Origin: Leptospira barantonii
GTDB lineage: Bacteria; Spirochaetota; Leptospiria; Leptospirales; Leptospiraceae
Assembly: GCF_002811925.1 (NCBI RefSeq)
Contig: NZ_NPDS01000011.1
Location: 1-64,000 of the forward strand
Length of the DNA: 64,000 nucleotides
Direction of reading: 5' to 3'
In this document: in pieces, positions 1-10,346 of the stretch
Numbering within the stretch: position 1 is the first letter of the stretch
How the letters are laid out: the number at the start of each line of letters is the position of its first letter
Notes under the pieces: generated by a model
Seen by the model: the letters and a program-made list of their open reading frames with translations, nothing else
The model's database searches: none
Told to the model about the DNA's origin: nothing
Position numbers and translations under genes: made by a program

Positions 1-336
1 TCCTCCGCGGCGCAAGATCCAAATTAATTACGTCACTCAACCGGTCAAACCCTTTTTAAAAAAATTGTCCAGATTTTAGTTCTTTTTTTTAAGAAGAATC
101 AGATGCAAATTCCGCGTCCCTTGAACCGGAAAATCACAGTGAATCGACTTCATACTTTATTTTCCATCCTTGAAAGAAGTTAGAATTGATTTTGAAATCA
201 TGACTATTGGAAATAAATTCTTGCTTAAAGAAAAACCGCCATTGTTGAATTCCGAATTCTCTGCAAAGTTATACACAAGTTATTTACAGTTTTCAAGTAT
301 GCAGATCGTATGAAGTCGTCAATGATTCACAGAATA
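1..336. other. Left-edge region without a supported gene
   Basis: AT-rich sequence downstream of the outer-membrane protein gene that ends at 337. Short open stretches at the extreme left close within about 80 bases and could be the tail of a gene outside the window, but nothing decides which frame. I see no clear terminator hairpin with a T-tract, tRNA or repeat. Confidence 0.5.
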
Positions 337-1347
337 TTAAAAATTTATAGAAAGTCCCAAATATGCTCCGCGCAAAAGATCCCTATGTCCGGATTGAATC
401 GTATGAGAGATTTTCCACACGTTGGAAATTTCATTCGCATCATTCGTTCCACTTCGAAACGGATCGTTGGATGCGATTCCAAAACGTAGATCCGTTTGAT
501 TGAATCCGTAATAACTAAACTGTGAATCGATATAACTATAACCCACGTAGAATTTAAACGATTCTGAAATTTGATATGCGACCGAAATGTCGACCTCGCC
601 TCCTCGATAGATTCCGCGAACGCCGGAACTTCCGGCGGAAACTACGATCGAATCCAAGGTCATCGACGTCGGTTTGTAAAAACGATTTCCTTCCGTGTAA
701 AAAAGATCCACACCGAGGCTTATGAAGAATTTTTCCCGGATTCTATAATCGGTTCTGAATACGAGTTGAGGTCCGTATGTGTAGAAGTATTCTTCATACG
801 CGCCTTCCCGTAGATAGTAGCCGTATTTGTATTTGTTGATATTTCGGATTCCCGCGCCCGCAAAAATTCTCCAGTCGTCGTTTGGATCGAAAATTTTAAA
901 CAGATTCAACTCAGCTTCGGATCGAATCATCGGATTCAAATACTGTCTTCTGATTTCGAATCCGGAAGAACCGGCCTGTGTTACGATCGTATTCGGATTT
1001 GCTAATTCGATTTCATACGCCGAAATTTCCACGCGAAACTTCTTTTCCGAATGATCGAATCGTAATACGAAAGGCGTCAAAACCTTTTGGTTTTGTTGGA
1101 TCGAATCGGCTTTGATCGATGTTTCCAACAGAGAACGTTCCGTATAAGAAGTGAAATCATACGGGGTCCATTGATACGTTTGGCGTTTGAGAATCAGTTC
1201 AAAAGAATTCTTTCTTCCGTTTTTGCTCGGATCTTCCTTCTCGAACTCCGCGTTCAAAGTTGCAAAAGCGGAACCGATCCAACAAAGAAGAATCGAAAAT
1301 TCCAAAATTCTTTTTCTTTTCGAAAAGCGGACATAACGTGTTTGCAT
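337..1347 (-). CDS. Putative outer-membrane beta-barrel protein
   Basis: Exported protein of 336 aa from the ATG at 1347, which has a GAGAAAG ribosome-binding site; the five in-frame codons further upstream start with TTG and are less likely. A basic N-terminus (RFSKRKR) is followed by a hydrophobic signal segment ending near Ala-Glu. The mature part has many alternating aromatic/polar strands such as FKFYVGYSYIDSQF and ends in LSINF, with a terminal Phe as in outer-membrane barrels. No enzyme motif is visible. It stands alone and converges with nothing on its 3' side. The barrel assignment is inferred from strand pattern and C-terminus; ligand and function are unknown. Confidence 0.7.
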   Translation of the reverse strand: MQTRYVRFSKRKRILEFSILLCWIGSAFATLNAEFEKEDPSKNGRKNSFELILKRQTYQWTPYDFTSYTERSLLETSIKADSIQQNQKVLTPFVLRFDHSEKKFRVEISAYEIELANPNTIVTQAGSSGFEIRRQYLNPMIRSEAELNLFKIFDPNDDWRIFAGAGIRNINKYKYGYYLREGAYEEYFYTYGPQLVFRTDYRIREKFFISLGVDLFYTEGNRFYKPTSMTLDSIVVSAGSSGVRGIYRGGEVDISVAYQISESFKFYVGYSYIDSQFSYYGFNQTDLRFGIASNDPFRSGTNDANEISNVWKISHTIQSGHRDLLRGAYLGLSINF

Positions 1348-1501
1348 AACTTTCTCTTTCAACCTGAATTATAAAAGAGTTTCGAATTTGAGCGAAACCG
1401 GATTTGAATTACGGATCTCTTTTCTTTTTTCGGTTCGCAAAAAACGACATCCCAAATGGTATCCTCGTTGAAAGAATCCTCAAGCTTAAAAAGCTGAACT
1501 T

Positions 1502-2482
1502 ATGAGTTCTTATTTTACTCCGGGCAAAACGGTCTTTCCGGGAAATAACCACATTCTCCCCAAACCCGGAAAAAAATCCACGGCCTTGATCGTCGCCGGA
1601 GGAGGAATGAAGGGTTCTTTTGCGGGCGGAGTGCTTGCCGCGCTTCATCAGTACATTCCGTCGACTCATTTCGATTTGATCGTGGGTGTTTCTTCCGGTT
1701 CCTGTTCCGCGGCGTATTACGCGACCGGTTTCGAACAAAGTTACGAAGAATCGATTCGAATTTTGGATATCTGGACGAAGGAATTGATCGGGAATAAATT
1801 TATTTCTTTTTTACATCCCTTTAAAGGCAAAACCGTACTCGATCAGGAATATCTAATAGACTTTATATTCGGCGAAAAATATAGACTTCCGAAAGAGAAC
1901 TTCGATAGAAAAGAAGCCCCTCCTCTTTACATCGCCGTAACCAATCTCGCAAAACTTCAGGCGGAATACATCAAGGCCTCCGCGTCGAACGCTCTCAATC
2001 TTTTAAAGGCGGCAACCTCTCTTCCGATCGCGACCAGAGGAAAATGGAAATTAGAAGATCAGTTTTACGGAGACGGGGGAATTGCGGATCCGATTCCTTT
2101 GGAGAAAGTGATCGAAGCCGGTTATAAGGACATTACGGTTGTCTTAAATACCAATCAGAACGAATATTCGAGTCCTATCTCCAAATTTTCCGGTTGGCTC
2201 GCGTATCCTTCCGATAAAAAACTCAGTCACATGATTACAAAAGTGCATCATACGATGTACAATCGTGCGGTTCAGATTCTCAAACATCCTCCGAAAGACG
2301 TTCGCATTCAGGTAATCTCGCCTTCGTATCAGGAACTCACGATGGTGACTACGAGCGCGGAAAAACTCACACGTTCGATCAACCGAGGAATCGAAGCCGG
2401 ATTCAAAGCGGTCGCTTCCATCAAGGAAGAATTCTCCCATTTCAAAACCAAACTCAAAGACAAGGGTTGGAAAATTCTGTAA
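1502..2482 (+). CDS. Patatin-like phospholipase
   Basis: A 326-aa patatin-family acyl hydrolase. The glycine-rich oxyanion segment GGGMKG is at residues 33-38, the nucleophile elbow G-V-S-S-G has Ser64, and the catalytic Asp is in GDGG (Asp191). Together these make the Ser-Asp dyad of the family and match the RssA/YjjU-like bacterial type. There is no signal peptide, so it should be cytoplasmic or membrane-peripheral and act on phospholipid or lysophospholipid. The length is normal for bacterial patatins. The upstream gene is divergent, so it has its own promoter. The substrate cannot be read from the sequence. Confidence 0.9.
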   Translation: MSSYFTPGKTVFPGNNHILPKPGKKSTALIVAGGGMKGSFAGGVLAALHQYIPSTHFDLIVGVSSGSCSAAYYATGFEQSYEESIRILDIWTKELIGNKFISFLHPFKGKTVLDQEYLIDFIFGEKYRLPKENFDRKEAPPLYIAVTNLAKLQAEYIKASASNALNLLKAATSLPIATRGKWKLEDQFYGDGGIADPIPLEKVIEAGYKDITVVLNTNQNEYSSPISKFSGWLAYPSDKKLSHMITKVHHTMYNRAVQILKHPPKDVRIQVISPSYQELTMVTTSAEKLTRSINRGIEAGFKAVASIKEEFSHFKTKLKDKGWKIL

Positions 2483-2656
2483 GAATTCTTTTTTATTTTT
2501 CTTTTGCAAAAAGAAATATGACAGGTTTGAAATTCTTTTTTAAACCGAAGACGAAGCCATCACATTCAATTATTACAAAATTCTTTTTTGATTCCGTTTT
2601 TGTTTTACCGTTCTCCGAACCTCCTCGACCTTAAACGAAAGGAGTTTTTAGTTAGA

Positions 2657-3022
2657 ATGATGAATAAAAATACAATTCGTTTGAGAAACGCGTCGATCGT
2701 CGGAATCGTAGCGGCCGCCTTGGAAGGTCTTTTGATTTTTTTCGCGGACCCGAACGCTTCTCGTTGGATTCTAATCCAGGCTATGTTGTTTTGGTTTTCC
2801 TGCGGGGCCGTGGTTTCCGTAACGGAGATCGGAATCCCGAAATTAGTTTCTTCGATTGTACTCACGGAACTGCTCAATCTTCCCTGGTTTATCACGTTGG
2901 TAGTCATTCCGGGAAACTGGGGACATCTTATCCCTTTGATCGTAGCCAGTTTGATCTTTGGAACGATCATCGGCGGACTCAACGTTTTGTTAAAAACGCC
3001 CGCACCCGAGTTCGCGCGTTAA
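2657..3022 (+). CDS. Small integral membrane protein, unknown function
   Basis: Protein of about 121 aa. The start at 2657 (ATG, with a second ATG at 2660) is chosen because AAAGGAG at about 2638-2644 is well spaced; an open frame runs back to 2588 but has no ribosome-binding site. It shows four hydrophobic segments: VGIVAAALEGLLIFF, WILIQAMLFWFSCGAVV, LTELLNLPWFITLVVI and LIPLIVASLIFGTIIGG. This predicts a four-helix membrane protein. No family is recognised. It converges on the TetR gene that ends at 3082. Confidence 0.75.
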   Translation: MMNKNTIRLRNASIVGIVAAALEGLLIFFADPNASRWILIQAMLFWFSCGAVVSVTEIGIPKLVSSIVLTELLNLPWFITLVVIPGNWGHLIPLIVASLIFGTIIGGLNVLLKTPAPEFAR

Positions 3023-3081
3023 AACATTCAAAACCGAGAATATTCAAATTCTTTAGAATTGAATCGACTTCGTTTCTTCGA

Positions 3082-3732
3082 TCACTTCGGTCCGAAATTT
3101 TTTCGGGCCGAATACAGATGATTGGTGATCATCGCGCGCAGTTGTGTAAGAATTCTTTTTTTCTCCTTGTTTTCCATCATGGAAGTCAATCGAAGCGCGC
3201 TTCCGATGGAATCACAAAGAAGAACGCATAAGTCCTGGAGTTTGTTTTTCTGCATTCTCGGGACAAAACATTCCAAGGCGTCCGCGACGATCTCTGCATT
3301 CTTTCGAGTGTCTTCGAGATCCAATTCGCGCAACAGCGGAAAAGCCTGCGACCCGCTCCAAACGATTTGAAACACAGGATCGGATTCATACGCGCGTTCG
3401 AAAAGATCGAGAATCTTTTTTACGATTCTGTAAAATCGAATGTCTTCCGTCGCGGTCTTGCCCATATCGGCCAACTCTTGTTTTAACTCGGTGCGAAGTA
3501 AGTCCAGATGAATCTGAGCGATGGCGCGTAGAATCGCGGGTTTACCCGAATAATATCGATAGATCGTTCCGATGGGAGAATCGATCGCGTCCGCGATCTC
3601 TTGGAGCGTAAACTTATCGGGTCCGTTTTTTAAGATCAGCTTCTTCGCCGAATTCAGGATGACTTCCTGTTTTTCCCGAGCCCTTTTTTGGATCGGATTG
3701 ATTCTCGGTTGGAGAACGGATTCTTCTTCCAT
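3082..3732 (-). CDS. TetR/AcrR-family transcriptional regulator
   Basis: A 216-aa repressor-type regulator. The N-terminal helix-turn-helix spans about residues 41-62 (FTLQEIADAI, then SPIGTIYRYYSGK), with the usual TetR signature of a tyrosine-rich recognition helix followed by K-x-A-I-L. The rest is an all-helical ligand/dimer domain that is not conserved enough to name an effector. It is divergent from the amidohydrolase/M20 operon, and the 119-bp gap carries two equal-geometry inverted repeats overlapping or following the promoter. Autoregulation and repression of the neighbouring operon are therefore likely (inference). Confidence 0.92.
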   Translation of the reverse strand: MEEESVLQPRINPIQKRAREKQEVILNSAKKLILKNGPDKFTLQEIADAIDSPIGTIYRYYSGKPAILRAIAQIHLDLLRTELKQELADMGKTATEDIRFYRIVKKILDLFERAYESDPVFQIVWSGSQAFPLLRELDLEDTRKNAEIVADALECFVPRMQKNKLQDLCVLLCDSIGSALRLTSMMENKEKKRILTQLRAMITNHLYSARKNFGPK

Positions 3733-3775
3733 AACGTCATCGTTTCATAGACCGAAAATCGTTCAACAATCATTC

Positions 3776-3832
3776 TTGACAAAAAATGAGGATGGCTCAT
3801 TATTTGAATTGTAAAAAGTGAGACTTCCTCAT
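3776..3832 (+). promoter_or_regulatory. Promoter with paired TetR-type operators
   Basis: A perfect -35 box TTGACA is at 3776-3781, with an AT-rich -10 candidate around 3799-3805. Inverted repeat 1, ATGAG-N5-CTCAT, lies at 3786-3800 in the spacer. Inverted repeat 2, GTGAG-N5-CTCAT, lies at 3818-3832. The half-sites and 5-nt spacing match, and the centres are 32 bp apart, about three helical turns. Their position between the divergent TetR gene and its likely target suggests cooperative repressor binding. Confidence 0.65.
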
Positions 3833-3851
3833 CTTTTTAAAGGAGACGTTT

Positions 3852-5324
3852 TTGAAACGATTCGTTTTGCATTTGATCCTGTATATAACTCTGCTTTTTC
3901 TCTTTCTTTTCGTTTGGATTTTTTATTTCGTATTTAAAATCCCTTCTCCTTCGGTTCAACCGAATGAAACCTTCGTTTTGGAGGGTGTCAGGCTTTTTGA
4001 TCCCGGTAAAAAATCGTTTTCGAATTTGGATCTTCGATTTCAAGATTCTAAAATCGTTTCCATAAACGATTCCGCAAGTCCGCTTAACTCCGAATTTGCG
4101 AATATGATCGTTACCCCGGGTTTGACGGACATGCACGCTCATCTTCCGCCGAATAATCTTCTCGATTTGATCCCTTATTTCTCGCTTCTTTATCTTTCCC
4201 ACGGAGTGACCACGCTCCGAATCGCGGGAGACATCGACGGAACATCGGTTCCTTATGCTAAGAATGGAATATTCAAAAACGATTTTTTTGGTCCGAGAAT
4301 TTTTTCCTGCGACGCGTTCGTAACCACCGGACCTCCGAGATGGAAAAATTCGATCGTGGTCAATTCTCCGGAGGAAGCCGCTCAAGCGGTTATAACGTTG
4401 AAATCCAAAGGCGCGGATTGTATCAAGTCCTACGAAAACTTAAACGTTCCGATGATTCGCGCCGTCGTCGAAGCCGCGAACAAGGAAAATTTAACGGTTC
4501 TCGGTCACGTTCCGTTCGGACTTACCTATGAAGAAGCGGCGATTCCAGACGTTCAACACTTTCACGGGATTCCAAGACCCGAATGGGTTTCGAAAAACAA
4601 CGTCGTCAACCGAGTCTCCGATTGGGATCGTGTAGACGACCGTTTGTTAAACGACATCGTAAACTTTTCGGTTCGAAATCGTATCGCAAACACGCCCACG
4701 TTAGTCGCATCGGAAAGACTTCTTCTTTATCGAGATTACAACTCGGCGATTTCACAACCTTCGATTCTTTTGATGCCTCGATTTTATAGGGAGATCGTAT
4801 GGAATCCTTCTTCCGGAATTCCCGCGTATCGCAACTTGGATGTTTCGTATCTGAACGAAACCGTGGAGAAGGCTTTATTCAAAAAGCTAAAACTTCTTTT
4901 AAAATTATTCCAAGCCGGGGCAACACTTCGAATCGGATCCGACGCACAACAACCCTTTGTGGTTCCGGGAGAATCCGTCCAAGGAGAAATGGTTTTGTTT
5001 CACAAAGCCGGAATTCCTTCCGAAGACGTTTGGAAAATTGCAACGGTCGACGCGAATGAAAACTTAAAGAACCAAGATTCGTTTCATCTAGAGAAAGGAT
5101 TCTCTCCGGATCTTCTTGTGTTTCGAAAAGACCCCGTGAAAAATCTCGAGAACATGTCTTCTTTATACGCGGTTATCGCACGCGGCAAGTTGTATCGAAA
5201 AAAGGATTTGGATCTTCTCGTAAAAGCGCACCAAGATCGTCTGAACGATTCGATCTACGAAAACATTTCGATGTTTCTCGGAAGAATCGCATTGGAAAAA
5301 CAAACCAGGGATTTTAAACACTGA
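3852..5324 (+). CDS. Membrane-anchored amidohydrolase (imidazolonepropionase-like)
   Basis: A 490-aa metal-dependent hydrolase. TTG at 3852 is taken as the start because AGGAGA sits 5-6 nt upstream and the encoded MKRF precedes an N-terminal membrane helix (about residues 5-28). Metal ligands of the amidohydrolase superfamily are visible: HxH in TDMHAHLPP (His95, His97), a possible carbamylated Lys in CIKSYEN (Lys192), His219 in LGHV, His236/238 in QHFH, and the Asp in RIGSD near residue 371. The catalytic domain should face the periplasm. The M20 peptidase starts 3 bp downstream, so the two are co-transcribed. Substrates such as N-acyl or peptide-like amides are plausible but not proven. Confidence 0.85.
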   Translation: MKRFVLHLILYITLLFLFLFVWIFYFVFKIPSPSVQPNETFVLEGVRLFDPGKKSFSNLDLRFQDSKIVSINDSASPLNSEFANMIVTPGLTDMHAHLPPNNLLDLIPYFSLLYLSHGVTTLRIAGDIDGTSVPYAKNGIFKNDFFGPRIFSCDAFVTTGPPRWKNSIVVNSPEEAAQAVITLKSKGADCIKSYENLNVPMIRAVVEAANKENLTVLGHVPFGLTYEEAAIPDVQHFHGIPRPEWVSKNNVVNRVSDWDRVDDRLLNDIVNFSVRNRIANTPTLVASERLLLYRDYNSAISQPSILLMPRFYREIVWNPSSGIPAYRNLDVSYLNETVEKALFKKLKLLLKLFQAGATLRIGSDAQQPFVVPGESVQGEMVLFHKAGIPSEDVWKIATVDANENLKNQDSFHLEKGFSPDLLVFRKDPVKNLENMSSLYAVIARGKLYRKKDLDLLVKAHQDRLNDSIYENISMFLGRIALEKQTRDFKH

Positions 5325-5327
5325 ACC

Positions 5328-6797
5328 ATGAAAAAAATAATCCAAATCGCAATCGTTTCGTTTTGTGTCCTCGTTTTCGTTTGTATCTTCAACACGTTTC
5401 GAGTTCGTAATATTCCTTCTTTCGTTTCCGCGGGAGAAAAAGAAATCGTTCCCATCGACGCCGCGGTAAAAAGACTTTCGAAGTCGATTCGGTTTAAAAC
5501 CGTTTCGTCCCTGGAGAATCCGTTTTTGAACGCGGATCAGTTCCTCGCGTTAAACCGACATATCGAAGAGAGCTATCCCCTCTTAAATTCGAAACTTGTA
5601 AAAACGAAAATCAACGATTCTTCCTTTTTTTACGAATGGAAGGGTTCCGATCCGAGTTTGAAACCGATTCTACTCTGCGCACATTCGGACGTTGTGGATG
5701 TCGAGGCCGCGACCGAATCCTTATGGACGGCAAGTCCGTTCGGCGGAGAGATACGGGACGGGTTCGTTTGGGGAAGAGGATCCTGGGACGACAAAAGCAG
5801 TCTGTTTGCCATATTAGAATCCGTTGAAATTCTAATACGAAAAGGATTTAGTCCGAAACGAAGCGTGTTTATCGCGGTCGGTCAGGACGAGGAGGTTGTA
5901 TACGGAACCTCGGGCGCCAAGGCCATCACCGATACATTCAAAAAAATGAATCTGCGTTTCGATTATGTTTTGGACGAGGGACAACTCGTCGCCGAAAACA
6001 TCGTACCCGGAATCGACAAACCCGTCGCGTTAGTCGGAATCGCAGGCAAGGGTTATCTCACAATCCGTCTGAATGTCGATCTAAAGGAAGGCGGACATTC
6101 TTCCATGCCTTCCCGGGAAACCGCGATCGGAATCCTCTCTTCCGCTTTACATCGTCTTGAAAACTCTCCGTTTCCATTCTCCCTGAACGCAGTTTCGAGA
6201 TCCACGTTCGAATGGTTGGCGCCGTCCATGAACTTAGGTTCTCGTTTTGTTTTTTCCAATCTTTGGCTTTTCGAAAGAATCTTAGAATCCAGATTGAGCG
6301 AAAAAAATTCGACAAGAGCGCAACTCCACACGACGACCGCGATCACGAAAATTTCCGGCGGATTCAAGGACAACGTTTTGCCTTCAAGAGCGGAAGCAAC
6401 CGTAAACTTTAGAATCATCCAAGGTGATACGAATTCGAGCGTATTGAAAAGAATTTCAAAAATCATAAACGACGATCGTGTGAAAGTGATCGTTCCCGAA
6501 ACACTGATCGAACCTTCGGACGTTTCGGCGACGGATTCGAAAAGTTTCGAATCGATCCGCGTCGCGATTTTGCGTACGATTCCGAACGCGATCGTGGCTC
6601 CGGCCCTCATGTCGGCTTATACGGATTCGATCCACTATTCTTCGGTAGCGGATAACGCGTATCGATTTTTTCCGGTGCGCGCCAATCCGGAGGATCTAAA
6701 ACGGTTTCACGGGATCGACGAAAGAATTTCGATTTCGAACTACGAGGAGATCATCCGTTTTTACGCGGAAATCATCAAAAATTCGAATATTCAATAA
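5328..6797 (+). CDS. M20-family peptidase/carboxypeptidase (PM20D1-like)
   Basis: A 489-aa zinc peptidase with an N-terminal membrane anchor or signal (residues 3-24). Family residues are in order: His119 in CAHSDVVD, Asp154 in GRGSWDDK, and the catalytic Glu pair in QDEEV (188-189). A late metal His is in RFHGIDERIS near the C-terminus. The inserted lid/dimerisation domain contains the GGHSSMPS motif typical of M20. The length and the SPFGGEIRDG stretch resemble carboxypeptidase S/PM20D1, which hydrolyse or form N-acyl amino acids. It is translationally close to the upstream amidohydrolase (3-bp gap) and shares its putative TetR control. Confidence 0.9.
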   Translation: MKKIIQIAIVSFCVLVFVCIFNTFRVRNIPSFVSAGEKEIVPIDAAVKRLSKSIRFKTVSSLENPFLNADQFLALNRHIEESYPLLNSKLVKTKINDSSFFYEWKGSDPSLKPILLCAHSDVVDVEAATESLWTASPFGGEIRDGFVWGRGSWDDKSSLFAILESVEILIRKGFSPKRSVFIAVGQDEEVVYGTSGAKAITDTFKKMNLRFDYVLDEGQLVAENIVPGIDKPVALVGIAGKGYLTIRLNVDLKEGGHSSMPSRETAIGILSSALHRLENSPFPFSLNAVSRSTFEWLAPSMNLGSRFVFSNLWLFERILESRLSEKNSTRAQLHTTTAITKISGGFKDNVLPSRAEATVNFRIIQGDTNSSVLKRISKIINDDRVKVIVPETLIEPSDVSATDSKSFESIRVAILRTIPNAIVAPALMSAYTDSIHYSSVADNAYRFFPVRANPEDLKRFHGIDERISISNYEEIIRFYAEIIKNSNIQ

Positions 6798-6808
6798 ATG
6801 GAAAGTAT

Positions 6809-6847
6809 CCGGGTCCGATTTCGATTTCGAAGACCCGGTTTATTTTT
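6809..6847 (+). terminator. Rho-independent terminator of the amidohydrolase/M20 operon
   Basis: Stem CCGGGTC (6809-6815) pairs with GACCCGG (6832-6838) across a 16-nt loop and is followed by TTTATTTTT. It lies directly between the M20 stop and the convergent chemoreceptor stop, and the T-tract overlaps the end of that gene. Confidence 0.75.
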
Positions 6848-8648
6848 AGGTTTTGAAGAATTCCACTTCGGACTTGAGTTTGCCGGCTTGTTCGTTCAAC
6901 GTCACGGCTAACTCGTCGATCTGAGTCACTACCTGATTTAAAAATTCGGTCGTCTCCGAAATCGCGACGATCGTTTTCGAAAATTCGGTTGAAGTCTGCG
7001 CTTGTTCTTGCGTATGATTTCGAATTTCATCGGAGGAAAGAGAAAGATCGGTGAAGGCGGACTTCACTTGTTCGCTCGCCGTCAACTGGGAATCCGACAA
7101 CGAAGCGACTTCGGAAACACGGTCCAGAGTAACCGCGACCGTATCTCCGATTCTTTGAAAGACCGTTTGAGTGGATTCGATCACTTCTCTTCCGCTTTTG
7201 GTCGCGTTTAACGCTTCCGAGATCGCGCCCGTGATTCTCTTTGCGTTCTCTTGTGTTTGTTCTCCGAGTTTTGCGATCTCTTGTGCAACAACGGCAAAAC
7301 CTTTTCCGGCCTCTCCCGCTCTCGCGGCTTCGATGGCGGCGTTTAAGGAAAGTAAACCGATTCTATCCGTGATTTCTTTGATTACGTTTACGGTCGCGCC
7401 CATCTTCATCGTACTTTCTTCGATGGCTTCCATCGCTTTTTGAGTTCCTTGAAGCGCTTCTTCACCGCTTCTGGTTTCACTCTTCATACGATCCGCGTCT
7501 CCCTTGGTTTCCAAAAGTGCGACGTGAACCTGACGGATTCTCGCTTCCAACTCCGCGAGAGAAGCCTGCGCTTTTTTGGCGATCTGCGCCTGACTTTCCG
7601 CCCGAGACGCCGTAGAATGAATCGAAGCCGCGATCTCTTCCACTCCGGAACTCATCTCTTCCGTGGAAGCGGCTTGGTCCTGCATCTTTCTCGAAAGTTC
7701 GCGGGTATTTTCTCCCAGGTTTTTGGAACTACCCGAAAGTTTCTCAGCTTCTCGAACCACACTCTTTACGATAATACGAAGTCGCTTAACAAATTCGTTC
7801 AACGCCTTACTGCTGGAACCCAACTCGTCGCTGGAAACCATAGGAAGAACGTGTGTGAGATTTCCGTCGGACATTTCTCCGAAAATATCGATCATGTTCT
7901 CCGAATTTCTTCGGATCGTGGAGGAAAGCTGATACGAAACGATGATGACCGAGATCAGCATAAAAACCAAGGTAAGAATCAACGGTATCGTAACGTCTCC
8001 GAGTTTGACCCAACCCGAAGTCTCTTCGAACAAAAGATAACCGAAAACTACGATCGGAAGAGAAGCGATCGAAACGATCGTGCTCAGAATGCGCGCGTGA
8101 ACTCCGACCTTCCGCATTCTTTCCGAATCGATCTGAACTTCGTTGAGTCGCTCCGATTCCAAAATATCCACGAAGCTCGATTCGGTGAGAAAAAAATGCG
8201 AAACGCCTAAGATCGGATAAATGATCAAAGGAAGAAATAAAAACGGAAACGATTCCAAAAAAGTCGGAGCGAAAAAAAGATGCAAGAGCCACCACGCATA
8301 CGGAATTCCCGAACTCCATTGAAAGAGATAAAAAAAAGTGTTATAAAGAGGAAAGTTGAGAATTCTCGTTTTGACGTCGCTCTTCTCCTTCGAGTTGAGG
8401 GTAAACCAAACCGAATCGTCGAGTTTACCGAGCATCCGTCCTAAATACAAAAAGCGTATAAACGGAACGACGTAAGAACAGGATGTGGAAATCGTCGCGC
8501 TTACGATCAACGAGATGGATTTGCTAAAATCGTAACCGCCCGCGGTGATGATAAAAAGAACCGCCAGGGGCACCGCCAAAACGGAAGTCAGCAACTCCAA
8601 ACCGAGAGTTAATTTCCATCGCAACTTCCTAGATTCAAACTGATTCAT
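6846..8648 (-). CDS. Methyl-accepting chemotaxis protein with multi-TM membrane sensor
   Basis: A 600-aa chemoreceptor. The N-terminal half carries about six hydrophobic helices (near residues 13-35, 45-65, 97-120, 128-150, 190-210, 220-240) and no large periplasmic ligand domain. A HAMP-like linker ([14 protein letters not shown]) and a long methylated coiled coil follow. The signalling tip is intact: [20 protein letters not shown], which contacts CheA/CheW. The sensor is probably within the membrane, as in energy- or lipid-sensing receptors. It ends at the terminator shared with the convergent M20 operon. The upstream 187 bp should hold its promoter. The ligand is unknown. Confidence 0.93.
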   Translation of the reverse strand: MNQFESRKLRWKLTLGLELLTSVLAVPLAVLFIITAGGYDFSKSISLIVSATISTSCSYVVPFIRFLYLGRMLGKLDDSVWFTLNSKEKSDVKTRILNFPLYNTFFYLFQWSSGIPYAWWLLHLFFAPTFLESFPFLFLPLIIYPILGVSHFFLTESSFVDILESERLNEVQIDSERMRKVGVHARILSTIVSIASLPIVVFGYLLFEETSGWVKLGDVTIPLILTLVFMLISVIIVSYQLSSTIRRNSENMIDIFGEMSDGNLTHVLPMVSSDELGSSSKALNEFVKRLRIIVKSVVREAEKLSGSSKNLGENTRELSRKMQDQAASTEEMSSGVEEIAASIHSTASRAESQAQIAKKAQASLAELEARIRQVHVALLETKGDADRMKSETRSGEEALQGTQKAMEAIEESTMKMGATVNVIKEITDRIGLLSLNAAIEAARAGEAGKGFAVVAQEIAKLGEQTQENAKRITGAISEALNATKSGREVIESTQTVFQRIGDTVAVTLDRVSEVASLSDSQLTASEQVKSAFTDLSLSSDEIRNHTQEQAQTSTEFSKTIVAISETTEFLNQVVTQIDELAVTLNEQAGKLKSEVEFFKT

Positions 8649-8835
8649 GTTTTACTCTTTGTATAAAAATCGAAGACTATCATTCGAGCGGACCGAACGG
8701 ATTCAATCCACAATTATCAGACGAACCCGTTTTTTTTTGCTTACACGAATTCGAGAAATTCAAAGGAAATTATTTTTTCACCGAATTCCCCAAAAGACGA
8801 TCTTCTGACACAAAGATAACGCGCGTTAATTCGGA

Positions 8836-9687
<852 letters not shown>

Positions 9688-9752
9688 TGTCGGAAAAAAA
9701 TTCGTTTAGAGCGTTTCTTGTCCAAGTTTTTTCGATAAGGTCCGTTCTCCGA

Positions 9753-9766
9753 TTGATCAAAATCAA
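9753..9766. promoter_or_regulatory. FNR/CRP-family binding site
   Basis: The sequence TTGAT-CAAA-ATCAA matches the FNR consensus TTGAT-N4-ATCAA at every defined position. It is centred about 87 bp upstream of the universal stress protein start and 72 bp upstream of the divergent sigma-like gene. Its placement in a divergent promoter region favours regulation of one or both genes by a Crp/Fnr-type protein. Confidence 0.6.
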
Positions 9767-9846
9767 ACCTTGAAAACCTAAAATTCTTCGTTTTTTGATT
9801 GGAAAAGATCTTTCGAAGAGATACACTTTTTGCAAAGAGAAAGAAC

Positions 9847-10281
9847 ATGCAAAGATTCATCAAAAAAATTTTAGTCCCCGTGGACGGTTCAGAGAGTTCC
9901 AAAAAAGCTTTGGAGATGGGAATTGCGATCGCGAAGGCGGCCAATGCAAGCCTCACCGTTTTGGAGGTAGTCGAAGAATTCGGTCCACTTCCCGGTTATT
10001 ACGAAAAGGCCCCCGAAGGAAAGGACAGAGTGAAATGGATTTCGGAACAAAGATTCGAAAAGATCCATTCTCCCTTGGACGAATCTCCGGAAATCAAATG
10101 GGATCGATTGGTTTTGGAAGGTTATCCCGCCGACACGATCGTCGAAACGGCTACTAAAGGAAATTATGATATGATTGTGATCGGTTCGAGAGGTCTTTCC
10201 GCGGTGGGAAGATTTTTAGTCGGCTCGGTTTCCGATCGGATCGTTCATCACGCGACTTGTTCGGTCACGGTGGTTCGTTGA
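9847..10281 (+). CDS. Universal stress protein (UspA family)
   Basis: A 144-aa single-domain Usp. The ATG at 9847 is chosen over the in-frame codon at 9799 because it has an AGAGAAAG ribosome-binding site and gives the canonical start [21 protein letters not shown]. The C-terminal ATP-binding signature G-x2-G-x9-G-S is complete ([17 protein letters not shown]), so it belongs to the nucleotide-binding class. It is a cytoplasmic dimer in the family. A perfect FNR-type box lies in the promoter region. Usp genes are under FNR/Anr control in some proteobacteria, which makes that link believable. Confidence 0.93.
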   Translation: MQRFIKKILVPVDGSESSKKALEMGIAIAKAANASLTVLEVVEEFGPLPGYYEKAPEGKDRVKWISEQRFEKIHSPLDESPEIKWDRLVLEGYPADTIVETATKGNYDMIVIGSRGLSAVGRFLVGSVSDRIVHHATCSVTVVR

Positions 10282-10346
10282 TAAGAATTTAAGACGAATT
10301 GATAAACGAAGTCGGTCGGCTCTACAACCGAAAACGGAACGCGCAT

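Noticed and set aside
3837..4385. A 182-codon frame antisense to the amidohydrolase
   Set aside because: A shadow of the real gene; composition is dominated by Arg and Ile with no domain.
7440..8210. A 256-codon open frame antisense to the 6-TM chemoreceptor
   Set aside because: It lies wholly inside a well-supported chemoreceptor, is Arg/Phe/Ser-rich without any domain and has no ribosome-binding site.
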